64,000 nt of DNA from Duganella lactea (GCF_009857505.1 NZ_WWCP01000007.1:1-64000); one strand, 5' to 3'; shown: positions 1 to 9,146, numbered from the stretch's first letter. The notes: a model not told the origin generated them from the letters alone. Numbers and translations: made by a program.

Positions 1-58
1 CGCCCAGCTTCGTCAGCTTGGCTTCGCGCTCCTGCGCAGCAAAAAGGTTGGGTTTCAT
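1..58 (-). CDS. N-terminal fragment of a probable IS5-type transposase (runs off the window)
   Basis: Only the first 19 codons are inside the window, reading MKPNLFAAQEREAKLTKLG from an ATG at 58. This opening resembles, from memory, the start of IS5-like transposases of proteobacteria. No DDE residues are visible because the rest lies to the left. The neighbouring Fic gene is a pseudogene, which fits a region hit by mobile DNA. The IS end should fall between 59 and 171, but I could not identify a terminal inverted repeat. The call rests on a short match and could be wrong. Confidence 0.45.
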   Translation of the reverse strand, partial: MKPNLFAAQEREAKLTKLG

Positions 59-171
59 CATGGCAGAGTCGTCAAGGTTGATGCGCTGACATCATGCCAC
101 GGCCGGGCCGGTTTTTCGAGGCCCCCAGAAATCTTAGATTCGTCAACTTCCGCTTTGGGGCGCAAGCGGAC

Positions 172-1293
172 TCACAGAGCTTCCCGACGAGTTAATTCAT
201 AACCGGTGCTACGACCGCCGGCGGTGGTTTTGCGTAGTAAACCTTGCTTGAGCAGATCGTTGATGTCGCGGAGCGCGGTGTCGGGAGAGCATTTGGCGAT
301 GGCGGCCCATTTGGCGCTGCTCAGCTTGCCGTCCATGCCGTCCAGTAATCTGTTGAGAAGTTTGATTTGGCGCTCGTTTAGGGCGATACCGGAGCAGTCA
401 CGCCAGAATCAGGCCTTGGTCAACACGGTGTCAAGGCTGGCGTGGGCTTGGTTGATGGCGTGGTGCAGCACGTCGAGGAACCATTAATAACCATGCTGTC
501 ACGTCCATGGTGCCCTTCTGCGTGCGTTCAAGAATAGCGTAGTAGGCTTTGCGTTCGCGTTGGATCTGCGCGGAAATGCTCTAGAAACGCTGGCGGCCGC
601 CGTCGGCACGGGCCAGCAACAGGTCGCCGATGGCGCGGGCGATCCTGCCGTTGCCGTCATCGAATGGATGGATGGTGAGGAACCACAGATGCGCCAGGCC
701 TGCTTTAACGAATAGCGGCTCGTCGGTTGGCGTCTCGATCCACTCAAGCAAGCGGCTCATCTCCTTGTCCAGTTGCGATGCGGGCGGCGCTTCAAAATGC
801 AGGCGCTGCCGCCCCACCGGGCCGGATACGACTTGCATTGGAGCGGTCGCATCGTCACGCCAGCCGCCGACACGGATGCGCGTGAGACCGGAGTACCCCG
901 TCGGGAACAGTGCGGCATGCCAGCCGAACAGACGTTCGCGGGTCAATGGTGCCTGGCAATTGCCGGTGGCGTCCAGCACCATGCCCACCACGCCGTCGAC
1001 GTGGCGATCCACCGGTGCCAGTGCGCCGATGTCCAACCCAAGCCGGCGCGCGATGGACGAACGTACCGACTGCACATTCAGGCTCTGGCCTTCTATCTCA
1101 CTGGTCTTCACCGCATCGTCCGTCAATGCGGCGAGGCTGACCTGGTCACGCAGCGGCATGCCGACATCGGCCATCCTGCCTAACAGAAAACCATGGGCAT
1201 GGCTGACTTCCGCCATGGGCGTGGACAAGGCCGCCAGGTCAAAACGCCACCGTGGCCACGGCCGTCCCGCCAGATGTAATCTCCGCATTTCAT
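172..1293 (-). pseudogene. Fic-family protein (DUF4172-Fic-winged helix), inactivated
   Basis: Fic proteins transfer AMP or a related group to target proteins. The longest open part (1288 to 581) has the DUF4172-like N-terminus (PWPRWRFDLAAL), the inhibitory-type motif TSEIEG and the Fic core HPFDDGNGRIAR. Several lesions break it. A TAG at 583-581 interrupts RQRF/SISAQIQRERKAYYAILERT where a Tyr codon is expected. A 4-base insertion near 481-492 shifts frame after TAWLL. A TGA at 411-409 sits in KA/FWRDCSG. The remaining frame to the stop at 172 encodes a winged helix (KLSSAKWAAIAKCSPDTALR). The first codons also look shifted: YIWRDG lies in the frame starting at 1293, while the body is in the frame of the ATG at 1288. 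The repeated lesions show that it is dead. Confidence 0.85.
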
Positions 1294-1303
1294 GCGGAGA
1301 TTA
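1277..1303. promoter_or_regulatory. Perfect 27-bp palindrome over the Fic gene start (probable operator)
   Basis: Two 12-base arms, TAATCTCCGCAT and ATGCGGAGATTA, are exact reverse complements around a 3-base centre. The palindrome contains both candidate start codons of the Fic pseudogene. Because this Fic type carries its own C-terminal winged helix, an autoregulatory operator is a reasonable inference. A terminator is unlikely, since the position is at the 5' end and there is no T-run. Confidence 0.6.
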
Positions 1304-1468
1304 TGCGCTTATTCACTGCACGCGGAAGCACGCATGTCGTGGACAGACCGTTCCAGATTAACAACACCGCTTCAGCTATGTAACGGAGCGCCCACCCATT
1401 TCGCCATTTAACATTGTAATATAGGCATCGATTAGCACCCATCTATGCAGCACTCCAGAGGAGACGGC

Positions 1469-2212
1469 ATGGTCTCATCCCGCAGCTTATCGGCTTTATT
1501 GGTTTTGAGTACGCTTGCCTGTCGCGCTTACGCGCAGCAGGAAGCCAGCCCCCCTCCTCCGCAGCGCGCGCCCGATACGATGGAGGCGCGTACTTTGGCT
1601 TGCGTCGGCTGTCATGGCGACAAGGGCCGTGGCGTCGCCAATGTCTATTTCCCGCGCCTGGCAGGCAAGCCGTCCGGCTATCTGTACAACCAGCTGATCG
1701 CGTTCCAGGAAGGCCGCCGCCGCTATGCGCCGATGAATTATCTGCTGGCCTATCTGCCGCCGGCCTACCTGAAGCAGATGGCCGATTACTTCGCCGCCCA
1801 GAGTCCCGATCCGATCCCCATTGCGGCCCCGTCCGCGCCGCCGGCCATCATCGCCCAGGGCCAGCAGATCGTCACCAAGGGCCTGCCGGACAAGAAAATT
1901 CCCGCCTGTACCACCTGTCACGGCGCCACGCTGACCGGCCGCGAACCGGGCATCCCCGGCCTGCTCGGCCTGCGCACCGATTATGTCAGCGCCCAGCTCG
2001 GCGCCTGGCGCTACGGCACCCGCACCGCGCTGGCGCCGGACTGCATGCAACTGATCGCCTCCACGCTGTCGGAGCCTGAAGTGGCTGCCGTGTCTTCCTA
2101 CCTGGCCACGCTGCCGGTGCCGGCCAACGACAAGCCGGCCGCCGCCAATACCCCATTGCCGATGGGCTGCGGCAGCCAGAGTCCGCATCTGGCGGCGGGG
2201 GCCAAGCCATGA
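1469..2212 (+). CDS. Dihaem cytochrome c (c4-like), exported
   Basis: This is a periplasmic electron carrier and first gene of the oxidase operon. It has two haem-binding motifs, CVGCH and CTTCH, each followed by a c4-type domain (FPRLAGKPSGYLYNQL). A signal peptide (ALLVLSTLACRAYAQQ) opens the protein. I chose the ATG at 1469 because AGAGGAG lies 6-7 bases upstream; an ATG at 1445 in the same frame has no such site. Length is about 247 residues, usual for dihaem c4. It overlaps the next gene by 4 bases (ATGA), so the two are translationally coupled. Likely role: pass electrons to the terminal oxidase encoded downstream. Confidence 0.85.
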   Translation: MVSSRSLSALLVLSTLACRAYAQQEASPPPPQRAPDTMEARTLACVGCHGDKGRGVANVYFPRLAGKPSGYLYNQLIAFQEGRRRYAPMNYLLAYLPPAYLKQMADYFAAQSPDPIPIAAPSAPPAIIAQGQQIVTKGLPDKKIPACTTCHGATLTGREPGIPGLLGLRTDYVSAQLGAWRYGTRTALAPDCMQLIASTLSEPEVAAVSSYLATLPVPANDKPAAANTPLPMGCGSQSPHLAAGAKP

Positions 2213-3477
2213 TCAAGCGCATTCTGCTCGCCCTCTTGCTAATCCTGCTGGTGCTGGCCGGCGCCGCTTGGTGGCTGATGCAGCGTGGCGCGTCGGCGCC
2301 CGAGACCACCGTCAACATCGCGCAGATCGAGCGCGGCAAATACCTGGCGCAGGCCGGCGATTGCATCGCCTGTCACACGGTGCCGGGCCAGGCCATTTTC
2401 TCCGGCAACCGCGCCATGCCTACGCCGTTCGGCAACCTCTACGCGCCCAACATCACGCCGGACAAGGACACCGGCATCGGCAAGTGGACGCCGGCGCAGT
2501 TCTACGACATGCTGCACACTGGCCGTTCGCCGGACGGCAAGCTGCTCTACCCGGCGATGCCGTTCGCCTCCTACACCAAGGTCACGCGCGAGGATTCGGA
2601 CGCCATCTTCGCTTACCTGATGTCGGTGCCGGCGGTGCACAAGGTCAACCGCGAGCATGAGCTGCGCTTCCCGTACAACAATCGCAGCCTGCTGATCGGC
2701 TGGCGCACGCTGTATTTCCAGGAGGGCGAATACAAGACCAATCCACAGCAGTCGGTGGAATGGAATCGCGGCGCCTATCTGGTGCAGGGTCTGGGCCACT
2801 GCGCGATGTGCCATTCGCCGATCAACGCGCTGGGCGGTTCGGCCGAGGCCAAGGCTTTCCAGGGCGGCCTGATTCCGATGCAGAACTGGTACGCGCCGTC
2901 GCTGACCTCCAACCGCGAGGCCGGCCTCGGCAACTGGGCGCTGCAGGACATCATGGATCTGCTGCAAACCGGCGTCTCGCATCGCGGTACGGTCTACGGG
3001 CCGATGGCGGAGGTGACCTTCAACAGCCTGCAATACCTGAGCGACGCCGACGTCAAGGCGATGGCGGTCTACTTGAAGAGCCTGCCGGGCGACGACCCGC
3101 CCGCGCCACCGCCGGCGCCGCTGACCAACGACGTGCAGCAGCAGTTCGCCGAAGGCCAGCGCATCTACGAGGCGCACTGCGCCACTTGCCACGCGGCGGA
3201 CGGACGCGGCATGCCGCCGCACTTCCCGCCGCTGGCGGCCAACCAGTCGATCCTGATGAGTTCGTCCGTGAATCCGGTGCGCATGATCCTCAACGGCGGC
3301 TATCCGCCGGGCACGCGCAAGAACCCGATGCCCTACGGCATGCCGCCGTTCGCGCAGGACCTGAACGATGCGCAGGTGGCGGCGGTGGCCACCTACATCC
3401 GCAATGCCTGGGGCAACGGCGCCACGCCGGTCACGCCGCAGCAAGTCAACCAGCTGCGCAGCGCGCTGCTTGAATAG
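2209..3477 (+). CDS. Membrane-anchored trihaem cytochrome c
   Basis: Three haem-attachment sites are visible in order: CIACH, CAMCH and CATCH. The N-terminus is one hydrophobic helix (RILLALLLILLVLAGAAWWL) that can act as an uncleaved anchor. Organisation and length (422 residues) match the cytochrome c subunit of membrane alcohol/aldehyde/gluconate dehydrogenases. No flavin or PQQ dehydrogenase subunit is next to it; it sits instead between a c4-type cytochrome and an oxidase. It probably collects electrons in the periplasm and feeds the oxidase. The start overlaps the previous stop by 4 bases. Confidence 0.85.
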   Translation: MIKRILLALLLILLVLAGAAWWLMQRGASAPETTVNIAQIERGKYLAQAGDCIACHTVPGQAIFSGNRAMPTPFGNLYAPNITPDKDTGIGKWTPAQFYDMLHTGRSPDGKLLYPAMPFASYTKVTREDSDAIFAYLMSVPAVHKVNREHELRFPYNNRSLLIGWRTLYFQEGEYKTNPQQSVEWNRGAYLVQGLGHCAMCHSPINALGGSAEAKAFQGGLIPMQNWYAPSLTSNREAGLGNWALQDIMDLLQTGVSHRGTVYGPMAEVTFNSLQYLSDADVKAMAVYLKSLPGDDPPAPPPAPLTNDVQQQFAEGQRIYEAHCATCHAADGRGMPPHFPPLAANQSILMSSSVNPVRMILNGGYPPGTRKNPMPYGMPPFAQDLNDAQVAAVATYIRNAWGNGATPVTPQQVNQLRSALLE

Positions 3478-3487
3478 GAGGACTGCC

Positions 3488-3667
3488 ATGATCGTGGAAC
3501 CCGATACGCCGGTGGAAACCGAGGCGGCCAATCAGCAGCGTGTGGACGCCATCGTGGCGCGCGGGCCGGGCGGCGCGTTCGCGCTGGCCGGCGTGGCGCT
3601 GGCGGTCGTCATGCTGATCTGGTTCGCCTTCTACTTCCTGGTGTTTGTCGCGCGCGGAGGTGCCTAG
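3488..3667 (+). CDS. Small one-helix membrane protein of the oxidase operon (subunit IIa/CcoQ-like)
   Basis: A 59-residue protein begins at ATG 3488, seven bases after AGGAGG. It has a polar N-terminus (about 35 residues) and one membrane helix (FALAGVALAVVMLIWFAFYF). It lies 10 bases after the trihaem cytochrome and its stop directly precedes the start of subunit II. Position and shape match the one-helix accessory subunits of B-type or cbb3 oxidases, but sequence alone does not prove homology. The strong ribosome site and tight packing make it a real gene. Confidence 0.7.
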   Translation: MIVEPDTPVETEAANQQRVDAIVARGPGGAFALAGVALAVVMLIWFAFYFLVFVARGGA

Positions 3668-4228
3668 ATGAATGACCAACAGACCGCCGCCCACGTTGCC
3701 GAGCGGGCGGAAACGCGCTGGGCGTGGGTGGTGGGCATCGTCATCGCCACGCTGCTGTGCATGATGGCCTACATGAGCCTGCACTGGATCACCATGCCGC
3801 CACAGCGCATGGAAACCGTCAATCCCGGCACGCTGCACCTGGCCGGTGAATTTGTCGAGGCCAATCTCGGCAGCGCCGCCGAGGCCGACGGCAGCGTCAC
3901 CGTGCGGCTGGTCGGCAACCAGTATTCGTTCTCGCCGCAATGCGTACTGGTGCCGGTCGATACGCCGGTCACCATCCGCGCCACCAGCGCCGACGTGGTG
4001 CACGGCTTCAGCGTCACCCACACCAACATCAACGTCAACCTGGTGCCGGGCTATGTGTCGACCTTCCGCGCGCGCTTCCGCGAAACCGGCGAGCACACCA
4101 TGCCCTGCCATGAGTTCTGCGGCGTCGGCCATGCCGCCATGTGGGCCCACGTGAAGGTGGTCGACAAGGAAACCTTCGCCCGCCAGGCGCAATCGAAACG
4201 GAGGCTGAGCTGTGCTGAACGTTCCTAA
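3668..4228 (+). CDS. Cytochrome c oxidase subunit II (CuA domain, ba3-type)
   Basis: This subunit accepts electrons from cytochrome c through a dinuclear CuA centre. One membrane helix (WVVGIVIATLLCMMAYMSL) is followed by a periplasmic cupredoxin domain. The CuA ligands are all visible: the His of VVHGFSV and then CHEFCGVGHAAM, giving Cys-x3-Cys, His and Met. At 186 residues with a single N-terminal helix it matches the short B-type (ba3) subunit II and not the two-helix A-type. It overlaps the subunit I gene by 17 bases. Confidence 0.92.
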   Translation: MNDQQTAAHVAERAETRWAWVVGIVIATLLCMMAYMSLHWITMPPQRMETVNPGTLHLAGEFVEANLGSAAEADGSVTVRLVGNQYSFSPQCVLVPVDTPVTIRATSADVVHGFSVTHTNINVNLVPGYVSTFRARFRETGEHTMPCHEFCGVGHAAMWAHVKVVDKETFARQAQSKRRLSCAERS

Positions 4229-5834
4229 CCGGCGCCTGGTGCTGGCCCATTTCTGGCTGGCCTTCCTGGCCTTCTTCCTGGCGCTGCTGCTGGGCGAATG
4301 GCAGATGTTCATCCGCAGCCCGCTGTCCAACTGGCTGGGCAATCCCGAACTGTATTACCGCTCCGTCACCGCGCACGGCTCGGCCATGGGCTATGTGTTC
4401 CCGACGCTGGTGGCGATGGGCTTCGGCTACGCCATCGTCGAACTGGCGCTGAAGCAGACGCTGGTCGGCCTGAAGTGGGCCTGGGCCGGCTTCGCGCTGG
4501 TGGTGGTCGGCACGGTGGTGGCGATGGTGCCGGTGGCGCTGGGCAAGGCCTCGGTGCTGTACACCTTCTACCCGCCGCTGATCGGCAATGCCTTTTACTA
4601 CATCGGCGTGGTGCTGGTGGTGGTCGGCTCGTGGATCTGGGTGGCGCTGATGGCGGTCAATCTGCGCGTCTGGCGCCGCAATCACCCCGGCGAGACGGTG
4701 CCGCTGGCGATGTTCGCCAACAACGCCGGCGCCTATCTGTGGGCCTGGACCTCGGTCGGCGCGGCGATTGAAATCCTGTTCCTGATCCTGCCGGTGGCGC
4801 TGGGCTTCAAGAGCACCATCGACGCCGGCCTGGCGCGCGTGTTTTTCTCGTGGACGCTGCACGCCATCGTCTACTTCTGGCTGATGCCGGCGTATATCGC
4901 CTTCTACACGCTGGTGCCGCGCGCCATCGGCGGCCGGCTCTACAGTGACGCCATGGCGCGCATCTCCTTCGTCCTGTTCCTGGTGTTCTCGATGCCGATC
5001 GGCGTGCACCACCTGTTCCAGGACCCGCAGGTCGGCAGCGGCGTCAAGTTCCTGCACGCGGTGTTCACCGCCATGGTCTCGGTGCCGACGCTGCTGACCA
5101 TCTTCACCATCTGCGCCTCTGTCGAGATTGCCGGACGGCTGCGCGGCGGCGCCGGCCGCTTCGCCTGGATCGCCAGGCTACCGTGGAAAAATCCGCTGAT
5201 GCTGGCGGTGGCGCTGTCGTTCATCATGCTGGGCTTCGGCGGCGCCGGCGGGCTGATCAACATGAGCTATCAGCTCGACTTCGCCATCCACAACACGCAG
5301 TGGATCACCGGCCACTTCCACCTGATCTTCGGCGGCGCCATCGTCATCATGTATTTCGCCGTCGCCTACGACCTGTGGCCGCACCTCACCGGCCGCGCGC
5401 TCGATTGCTGGCAGCTGATGCGCGTGCAGCTGTGGCTGTGGTTCATCGGCATGATGGTGGTGACGCTGCCGTGGCACTGGGTCGGCATCCTCGGCATGCC
5501 GCGCCGCATGGCCTACTACGACTACAGCGCCGCCGATCTGGCGCCGATGGCGGTGTCGGTCATCATCACCTTCAGCGGCGGGCTGCTGTTGCTGGCGTCC
5601 GGCGTGCTGTTCCTGTGGATACTGTGGCGCGGCCACCGCGCCGCGCACATCGAGCTGCCGCCGTTCCGCTTCAGCGCGCCGGTGCATGCGACCGCGCGCA
5701 TTCCGGCGGCGCTGAACGGCTTTGCACTGTGGCTCGCGCTGATGATCGGCCTGAGCCTGATCAACTACGGCTTCCCGATCGCGCAGTTGCTCAACACCCC
5801 GAATACCGCCGTGCCGGCCGTTCCGATCAGGTGA
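4212..5834 (+). CDS. Cytochrome c oxidase subunit I (B-type, ba3-like)
   Basis: This is the catalytic core that reduces oxygen to water and pumps protons. The protein has many membrane helices over 540 residues. Visible ligands: a haem b His in SVTAHGSAMGY, the CuB His and crosslinked Tyr in SWTLHAIVYFWLMPAY, the CuB His-His in GVHHLFQ, and the haem His pair in ITGHFHLIFGG. The HAIVYFW form and lack of A-type D-channel signatures point to the B family. The start is a GTG at 4212, with GGAGG at 4200-4204. It follows subunit II and is followed by another cytochrome c. Confidence 0.93.
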   Translation: MLNVPNRRLVLAHFWLAFLAFFLALLLGEWQMFIRSPLSNWLGNPELYYRSVTAHGSAMGYVFPTLVAMGFGYAIVELALKQTLVGLKWAWAGFALVVVGTVVAMVPVALGKASVLYTFYPPLIGNAFYYIGVVLVVVGSWIWVALMAVNLRVWRRNHPGETVPLAMFANNAGAYLWAWTSVGAAIEILFLILPVALGFKSTIDAGLARVFFSWTLHAIVYFWLMPAYIAFYTLVPRAIGGRLYSDAMARISFVLFLVFSMPIGVHHLFQDPQVGSGVKFLHAVFTAMVSVPTLLTIFTICASVEIAGRLRGGAGRFAWIARLPWKNPLMLAVALSFIMLGFGGAGGLINMSYQLDFAIHNTQWITGHFHLIFGGAIVIMYFAVAYDLWPHLTGRALDCWQLMRVQLWLWFIGMMVVTLPWHWVGILGMPRRMAYYDYSAADLAPMAVSVIITFSGGLLLLASGVLFLWILWRGHRAAHIELPPFRFSAPVHATARIPAALNGFALWLALMIGLSLINYGFPIAQLLNTPNTAVPAVPIR

Positions 5835-5838
5835 TGCC

Positions 5839-6627
5839 ATGCAAGAACCTTCCGTCCTTTCCCTGAAAAACCGCTGGACGCGCTACAGCGTCGTCATCGT
5901 GCTGGCGACGGCGCTGGTGGCGGCGGCGGTCGGCTTCATCTGGGTGCCGTTGGCCAATAATCGTCAGGCCGGGCTGTCCCTGTGGGACGCCATCTGCAGC
6001 GCCGCTGGCGTTGCCGGCGGCGCCACATCGAGCGCGCTGGGCGACGACGCGGCGGCGCGGCCCAGCAACGTCATCGTCAGCGCCACCATGATGCGGCCGG
6101 CCAACGCCGAATCGATCGGCCGCGGCGCCACGCTGGCGATGCGCTGCACCATGTGCCACGGCATTCGCGGCGTCAGCGAAGCCAACTCGCCCAACCTGGC
6201 CGGGCAGATCGAAGGCGCCATCTACAAGCAGCTGCGCGACTATCAGTCCGGCCACCGCGTCAGCGCCATCATGCAGCCGATGGTGACGCCGCTGAGCGAC
6301 CGCGACATGCGCGACCTGGCGGCCTACTACGCCTACCTGCCGCACGAGCGCGAGCCGGGCGCCGCCGGGCGCACACCGCCGCAACTGGTCAGCAACGGCG
6401 CGCCGATGCGCAACATCGGCGCCTGCGCCAGCTGCCACGGCGGCTACGCCCAGCAAACAGCCACGCCGATCCTGGACGGCGAGCCGGAAGCCTACATCCG
6501 CAACCAGCTGCACGCCTTCCGCAACGGCGCCCGGCGCAACGACCTCAATCAGCAGATGCGCAACGTCGCGCGCCAGCTCACCGATGCCGAGATCGCCGAG
6601 CTGGCGGCCTACTATGCGGCGCGCTAG
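5839..6627 (+). CDS. Membrane-anchored dihaem cytochrome c
   Basis: Last gene of the oxidase operon, starting 4 bases after subunit I. One N-terminal helix (VVIVLATALVAAAVGFIWV) anchors two c-type domains carrying CTMCH and CASCH. A linker of about 60 residues, rich in Ala and Gly, separates helix and haem domains. The domain pattern (NLAGQIEGAIYKQLRDYQSGHR) is c4-like, similar to the first gene of the operon. It is probably a direct electron donor tethered beside the oxidase. A second, independent fate as a subunit of the complex is possible. Confidence 0.85.
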   Translation: MQEPSVLSLKNRWTRYSVVIVLATALVAAAVGFIWVPLANNRQAGLSLWDAICSAAGVAGGATSSALGDDAAARPSNVIVSATMMRPANAESIGRGATLAMRCTMCHGIRGVSEANSPNLAGQIEGAIYKQLRDYQSGHRVSAIMQPMVTPLSDRDMRDLAAYYAYLPHEREPGAAGRTPPQLVSNGAPMRNIGACASCHGGYAQQTATPILDGEPEAYIRNQLHAFRNGARRNDLNQQMRNVARQLTDAEIAELAAYYAAR

Positions 6628-6681
6628 ACCAGCCAACGGATGCCAATAAAGTATCGGTCCACACAAAAAAGTGATTGGATG

Positions 6682-6695
6682 CGCAAGCGGTTTCG
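6682..6695. promoter_or_regulatory. Candidate LacI-family operator upstream of the GH43 gene
   Basis: CGCAAGCGGTTTCG is centred on CG with AA/TT flanks, resembling operators of LacI-type sugar repressors. It lies 38 bases before the GH43 start. No LacI-type gene is in the window, so this is a pattern match only. Confidence 0.3.
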
Positions 6696-6732
6696 TCCCA
6701 TCATCTGCGGAAAAATACCACGGAGACGATGA

Positions 6733-7788
6733 ATGAAACGCTTGGCTTTGACGCTGGCCGCAATCCTGTTGATGTCGAACGCGCCGGCGGCGCCGGTACT
6801 GCACAATCCGCTGGTGCCGCAACGCGCCGATCCGCATGTGACGCTGCATAGCGACGGCTATTACTACTTCACCGCCACCGTGCCGGAGTATGACCGCATC
6901 GAACTGCGGCGCGCCAAAGACCTGAACGATCTGGGCCGGGCCGAGGTCAAAACCATCTGGCGCCAGCACGCCACCGGGCCGATGGGCGCGCATATCTGGG
7001 CGCCGGAGATTCATCACATCGACGGCAAGTGGTATGTGTACTTTACCGCCGGCCAGGCGGAGAAACCGTGGGAGATCCGGCTGTATGTGCTGGAGAACGC
7101 GTCGGCCAATCCATTTCAGGGAGAATGGATCGAGCGCGGCCAGCTGAAAACCGGCTGGGAAACCTTCTCGCTGGACGCCACCACCTTCATCGTCGGCAAG
7201 CAGCGCTATCTGGCCTGGACCCAGCGTCCGCCGGCGCTCGACAAGCAGCTGACCGCGATTTATCTGGCGAAGATGGATACGCCGCTGTCGATCACCGGCC
7301 CGGCCGTCATGCTCAGCCAGCCCGAACTGGCGTGGGAAAAGATCGGCTTCGATGTCAACGAGGCGCCGGCGGCGCTGGTCAAACATGGCCGTGTGTTCAT
7401 GACCTATTCCGCCAGCAAGACCGACGCCAATTACGCGATGGGCTTGCTGACGGCCGACGCCGGTGCCGACCTGATGAATCCGGCATCATGGAAAAAGTCG
7501 CCGACGCCGGTGTTTGTCAGCAGCGCCGAAAACGGCCAGTACGGTCCGGGGCACAACGCCTTCACCACCACGCCGGACGGCAAGACGGACATTCTGCTCT
7601 ACCACGCGCGCAATTACCGCGATATCCAGGGCGATCCGCTGCACGACCCCAACCGCAACACCCGCGCGCAACCGATCCAGTGGCGCGTGGACGGCACGCC
7701 GGACTTCGGCGTGCCGGTGGCCGACCAGCCGCGCCAGGGCGCCGGCGTGGACAAAAAACAAAGACTTAACGACTCTGGCATAAAATAG
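6733..7788 (+). CDS. Secreted glycoside hydrolase family 43 (probable arabinofuranosidase)
   Basis: GH43 enzymes cut arabinose or xylose units from plant polysaccharides. A signal peptide (LALTLAAILLMSNAPAAP) precedes a five-bladed propeller domain. The three catalytic acidic residues can be placed: the base Asp33 in QRADPHV, the pKa-tuning Asp in FSLDATTF, and the acid Glu in DVNEAPAAL. HIWAPEIHHIDGKWYVYF is the typical blade-2 motif. The start at 6733 has CGGAGACG upstream. It stands alone between the oxidase operon and a CorC-type protein. Substrate specificity cannot be read from the sequence. Confidence 0.85.
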   Translation: MKRLALTLAAILLMSNAPAAPVLHNPLVPQRADPHVTLHSDGYYYFTATVPEYDRIELRRAKDLNDLGRAEVKTIWRQHATGPMGAHIWAPEIHHIDGKWYVYFTAGQAEKPWEIRLYVLENASANPFQGEWIERGQLKTGWETFSLDATTFIVGKQRYLAWTQRPPALDKQLTAIYLAKMDTPLSITGPAVMLSQPELAWEKIGFDVNEAPAALVKHGRVFMTYSASKTDANYAMGLLTADAGADLMNPASWKKSPTPVFVSSAENGQYGPGHNAFTTTPDGKTDILLYHARNYRDIQGDPLHDPNRNTRAQPIQWRVDGTPDFGVPVADQPRQGAGVDKKQRLNDSGIK

Positions 7789-7822
7789 CGGCTTTCTCAC
7801 ATTGCGCCGGTGCGCCACCCAC

Positions 7823-9139
7823 ATGGAAATTGCCATACTACTGGGATTGATTTTATTGAACGGCCTGTTTGCGATGGCCGAAATCGCGCTGATGACGGCC
7901 CGCAAGGCCAAGCTGACCAAGCAGGCCGACAGCGGCGACCGCAACGCCGCCGCCGCCCTGCAACTGGGCGAAGATCCCACCAAGTTCCTGTCCACCATCC
8001 AGATCGGCATCACCTCGATTGGTGTGCTCAATGGTATCGTCGGTGAAGCCACGCTGGCCCGGCCATTCGGCGAGTGGATGCTGTCCCACGGCGTGCCCGA
8101 AAAATGGGCCGACAACGCCGCCACCGCGTCCATCGTGGTGATCCTGACCTATTTCTCCATCGTGCTTGGCGAGCTGGTGCCCAAGCGTCTGGCGCAGCTC
8201 AATCCGGAGCCGCTGGCGCGCCTGATCGCCCGCCCAATGCAACTGCTGGCCCTGATCGCCCGCCCGTTCGTGCGCCTGCTGTCGGCCTCGACCCAACTGG
8301 TGCTGCGCCTGCTCGGCGTGCGCAACACCGGCCCGCAAGCCATGACCGAGGAAGAACTGCACCTGATGCTGGAGGAAGGTTCGGATTCCGGCGTTATCGA
8401 GGAGCAGGAGCACCAGATGGTGCGCAATGTGTTCCGCCTGGACGACCGCCAGATCGCCTCGTTCATGATCCCGCGCCGCGACATCATCTACTTCGACGTC
8501 GATGAAGACCCGTCCGTCAACCTGGGCCGCTTCAACGCCAGCACGCACTCGCGCTTCCCGGTGCTGCGCGGCGGCTGGCGCCAGGTGCTGGGCGTGGCCA
8601 GCGCGCGCCAGATGCTGATGCAAACGCTCAACGGCAGCCCGCTCGACCTGTCGGTGCAACTGGAAGAGCCGGTGTTTGTGCCGGAAACCCTGACCGGCAT
8701 GGAATTGCTGGAACACTTCAAGCAGTCCGGCGCGCAGCTGGCGTTCATCGTCGACGAGTACGGCGAGGTGCTGGGCATCGTCACGCTGCAGGACGTGATG
8801 GAAGCCATCACCGGCGAGTTCAAGACGCCACATCCGGAGGAGGCATGGGCGGTGCAGCGCCACGACGGTTCATGGCTGCTGGACGGCCTGATTCCGATTC
8901 CCGAACTGAAGGATCGCCTGGCACTGCGCGACGTGCCGGAAGAGGAACGCGGCCGCTACAACACGCTGAGCGGCATGGTGATGCTACTGCTGGGCGACAT
9001 TCCGCGCACCAGCGACCGCTGCCACTGGCAAGGCTGGGACTTCGAGGTGGTGGATCTGGACGGCCTGCGCATCGACAAGGTGCTGGCCACGCGCCAGGAA
9101 GCCCCAGTCACGCCGGAGCACGGCGCACACGCGGCCTGA
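7823..9139 (+). CDS. CNNM/CorC-type membrane protein with paired CBS domains (hemolysin family)
   Basis: Proteins of this family (YfjD/TlyC, CNNM) are linked to magnesium/cobalt efflux. The sequence has a membrane DUF21 domain beginning MEIAILLGLILLNGLFAMAEI, then two CBS motifs (SFMIPRRDIIYFDVDED and AFIVDEYGEVLGIVTLQDV), then the C-terminal transporter-associated domain (WLLDGLIPIPELKDRL). The start at ATG 7823 gives the usual DUF21 beginning; an upstream start at 7802 would add seven unconserved residues. The name hemolysin is historical. Confidence 0.88.
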   Translation: MEIAILLGLILLNGLFAMAEIALMTARKAKLTKQADSGDRNAAAALQLGEDPTKFLSTIQIGITSIGVLNGIVGEATLARPFGEWMLSHGVPEKWADNAATASIVVILTYFSIVLGELVPKRLAQLNPEPLARLIARPMQLLALIARPFVRLLSASTQLVLRLLGVRNTGPQAMTEEELHLMLEEGSDSGVIEEQEHQMVRNVFRLDDRQIASFMIPRRDIIYFDVDEDPSVNLGRFNASTHSRFPVLRGGWRQVLGVASARQMLMQTLNGSPLDLSVQLEEPVFVPETLTGMELLEHFKQSGAQLAFIVDEYGEVLGIVTLQDVMEAITGEFKTPHPEEAWAVQRHDGSWLLDGLIPIPELKDRLALRDVPEEERGRYNTLSGMVMLLLGDIPRTSDRCHWQGWDFEVVDLDGLRIDKVLATRQEAPVTPEHGAHAA

Positions 9140-9146
9140 GGCGTGG

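Noticed and set aside
1496-8863. Long open frames opposite the oxidase and CBS genes
   Set aside because: They are Arg/His/Gly-rich shadow frames of high-GC genes, with no motifs, starts or ribosome sites.
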